Assembly: GCA_038254545.1 (NCBI GenBank)
Contig: JBBSGB010000011.1
Coordinates: 39,286 to 103,285 of the forward strand
Reading direction: 5' to 3'
Origin: CAHJXF01 sp038254545
GTDB lineage: Bacteria; Pseudomonadota; Gammaproteobacteria; Burkholderiales; Burkholderiaceae_D
DNA: 64,000 nucleotides
How positions within the stretch are numbered: the first letter of the stretch is position 1; each line of letters begins with the position of its first letter. Under the pieces are notes generated by a model. That model was given only the letters and a program-made list of their open reading frames with translations. It made no database searches and was not told the DNA's origin. Position numbers and translations under genes: made by a program. Positions 62,316-64,000 of the stretch are shown here, piece after piece.

Positions 62316-63422
62316 ATGCTCGATCGCCTCGTCGCATTGATCGTCAAGGAATTGCAGGCGCTTCTGCGCGATCCTCAGAGCCGCCGCTTGCTGATCCTGC
62401 CGGTGGTCCTGCAAGTCGCGCTGTTTCCGTTCGCAGCGACGCTCGAAGTGAAGAACAGCACGCTCGCGGTGTTGAATCAGGACATGGGTGCGGAGTCGGT
62501 GGAACTGATCCAGCGCTTCGCGCGCGCGGAAGCCTTTCCGCATCTGCTGATGCTCAGGAGCGAAGGCGAAATGCGCGAAGTCATCGATGCGCAGCGCGCG
62601 CTGATCGTCGTGCAGTTTCCGGCCGACTTCTCGCGCAAGGTCGCGTCCGGCGGCACGGCGAGCTTGCAGGCGATCATCGACGGCCGGCGCTCGAACAGCG
62701 CGCAGATCGCGTTCAGCTATGCGCAGAGCATCGTCAGCAACTATGCGGCCGAGCGCGCCGGGGCGCCGTCGCCAAGCGGCGGTGCGACCGTGTCGATACG
62801 CCACGCCTTCAATCCCAACCTCGACTACCGCTGGTTCATCGTGCCCAGCCTGGTCGCGATCATCACCACGCTCGGGTGCCTGATCGTCACGGCGCTTTCG
62901 GTCGCGCGCGAGCGCGAGCAAGGCACCTTCGACCAACTGCTGGTCTCGCCGCTCACGCCGGGACTGATCATGATCGGCAAGGCGGTGCCGGCGCTTCTGG
63001 TCGCGGTCGTGCAGGCGACCCTCATCATCCTCGCGGCGGTGTTCCTGTATCACGTGCCGCTGACCGGCTCGCTCACGCTGCTCTACGTGAGCATGCTGTG
63101 CTACGGGCTCGCGCTGGTCGGCTTCGGCCTGTTGATCTCGTCGATCTGCGCCACGCAACAGCAGGCCTTCCTCGGCGTGTTCTGTTTCATGATGCCAGCG
63201 ATCCTGCTGTCGGGCTTCATGGCGCCGGTCGAGAACATGCCCGACGTGTTGCGCGCGCTCACGTGGATCGATCCGCTGCGTCACTTCATCGTGATCGTGA
63301 AGGGCATCTTCCTCAAGGATTTCGACCTGCACCTGGTCGCGATCAACACGCTGCCGCTGATCGTCATCGCGGCCTCGACGCTGACGGCGGCGTACTGGAT
63401 GTTCCGGCGTCGCATCGAATGA
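62316..63422 (+). CDS. ABC-2 type permease (YbhR-like)
   Basis: 368 residues, same organisation as its neighbour but shorter periplasmic loop: helix 1 near LLILPVVLQVALFPFAATLE, loop, then LVAIITTLGCLIVTALSVAR with EREQGTFDQLLVSPL. Starts 10 bases after the previous stop. Forms a heterodimeric exporter core. Confidence 0.9.
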   Translation: MLDRLVALIVKELQALLRDPQSRRLLILPVVLQVALFPFAATLEVKNSTLAVLNQDMGAESVELIQRFARAEAFPHLLMLRSEGEMREVIDAQRALIVVQFPADFSRKVASGGTASLQAIIDGRRSNSAQIAFSYAQSIVSNYAAERAGAPSPSGGATVSIRHAFNPNLDYRWFIVPSLVAIITTLGCLIVTALSVAREREQGTFDQLLVSPLTPGLIMIGKAVPALLVAVVQATLIILAAVFLYHVPLTGSLTLLYVSMLCYGLALVGFGLLISSICATQQQAFLGVFCFMMPAILLSGFMAPVENMPDVLRALTWIDPLRHFIVIVKGIFLKDFDLHLVAINTLPLIVIAASTLTAAYWMFRRRIE

Positions 63423-63488
63423 GGCCACGTGGTCGCGCACACAGCGACGCGCGCAGCGACGCGCATTTGTAATCCAAGGAGCCCTGTC

Positions 63489-64000
63489 ATGACTCTCGCT
63501 CGTTCGCCATGTCTTGTTCGACCGCTCGCCGCGATGCTCCCTGCGGCGCTCGTTGCCGCGCTCGCATCCGGTTGCGCCGTCGGTCCCGAGCATCGTGTGC
63601 CCGATGTCGAGCAGCCGACCGCGTTCGCGACCCAGGCTGCGTCGTTCACGAGCGCCGATCCAGCCGAACAGTGGTGGCGCGCACTCAACGATCCTCTGCT
63701 CGACAGCCTCGTCGCCGAAGCGCTCGCCGGCAACCTCGATCTGACGCGCGCCGGGGCGCGCGTGCGCGAGGCACGCGCGGCGCGCAACGCCGAGGCCGGC
63801 GCTGCGGCTCCGCAGTTCGACGCGAGCGGCAAAGTGTCGCGCGACTCGATCAGCCTGAACGGCGAGAACCTTGCGAATCTGCCGCCCGGCTTCACGCCGC
63901 GCCGCAGCTTCACCGACTATCGCGTGGGCTTCGATGCGTCGTGGGAGCTCGACTTCTTCGGTCGCACGCGGCGCGCGGTCGAAGCCGCCGATGCACGAAC
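63489..64000 (+). CDS. Outer-membrane efflux lipoprotein (NodT/OprM family), 3' end outside window
   Basis: First 170 codons of a TolC-like channel: signal with lipobox ASGC (ALASGCAVGPEH), the family start region then WWRALNDPLLDSLVAEALAGN, and the GFDASWELDFFGRTRR motif of OprM-like channels. AAGGAG precedes the ATG. It completes a tripartite efflux system with the preceding ABC genes; the E. coli ybhGFSR operon has no adjacent channel gene. Confidence 0.92.
   Translation, partial: MTLARSPCLVRPLAAMLPAALVAALASGCAVGPEHRVPDVEQPTAFATQAASFTSADPAEQWWRALNDPLLDSLVAEALAGNLDLTRAGARVREARAARNAEAGAAAPQFDASGKVSRDSISLNGENLANLPPGFTPRRSFTDYRVGFDASWELDFFGRTRRAVEAADAR

Overview
The window is GC-rich, densely packed chromosomal DNA from a betaproteobacterium, most likely a member of the Burkholderiales. 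The main reason is gene order: addB-addA next to trxA-rho-rpmE2, and orn / M48 protease / pterin dehydratase / rsgA, are neighbourhoods I associate with that group. Many genes overlap by ATGA, GTGA, TTGA or TGATG junctions. Annotation bases: reading of translations, motifs and gene context only; no database search was run.

Layout. 1-17.1 kb is housekeeping: AddAB recombination helicase-nuclease (minus strand), thioredoxin, transcription terminator Rho with a long C-rich leader, ribosomal protein L31, a GT39-like membrane glycosyltransferase with a MATE exporter, oligoribonuclease, a CAAX-type M48 protease, pterin carbinolamine dehydratase, the ribosome GTPase RsgA and a small zinc-ribbon protein. 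17.2-23.9 kb (minus) is an accessory biosynthetic cluster: type III polyketide synthase, methyltransferase, FAD oxidoreductase, acyl carrier protein and ketosynthase, followed by a secreted protein of unknown function. It lies just downstream of gltX, tRNA-Ala and tRNA-Glu. Between tRNA-Glu and the cluster are two tandem 51-bp repeats, each carrying a copy of the tRNA-Glu 3' end.

25.9-32.4 kb is a secretion/surface module: a stand-alone propeptide-like protein, a subtilase with a GlyGly-CTERM tail, its likely processing protease (rhombosortase) encoded convergently and overlapping it, a DUF1800/DUF1501 pair and a small membrane protein. 32.4-39.2 kb (minus) is a Yej/Opp-type peptide ABC transporter whose leader contains a terminator-like RNA structure. 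39.7-45.7 kb holds fabI, a SelD-like protein that has lost the catalytic residues, the TldD/PmbA protease pair and a diguanylate cyclase.

45.7-47.9 kb carries a metallo-beta-lactamase/rhodanese fusion, a 1-Cys peroxiredoxin and a small dimeric-barrel-like protein. 47.9-57.2 kb is a purine catabolic cluster covering xanthine to the allantoate breakdown step: xdhA-xdhB-xdhC, membrane urate oxidase puuD with a cytochrome c domain, uraH, puuE, and a uraD-allantoate amidohydrolase fusion. 57.3-64 kb is a TetR-regulated efflux operon matching E. coli cecR-ybhGFSR, with its own outer-membrane channel gene that runs off the window end.

Most promising for follow-up are the hybrid type III PKS cluster, the tRNA-Glu-derived tandem repeats, the inactive SelD-like protein, the subtilase/propeptide/rhombosortase trio, palindromic repeats inserted in frame into rsgA and pmbA, and leader RNAs in front of gltX, rho and the peptide transporter.
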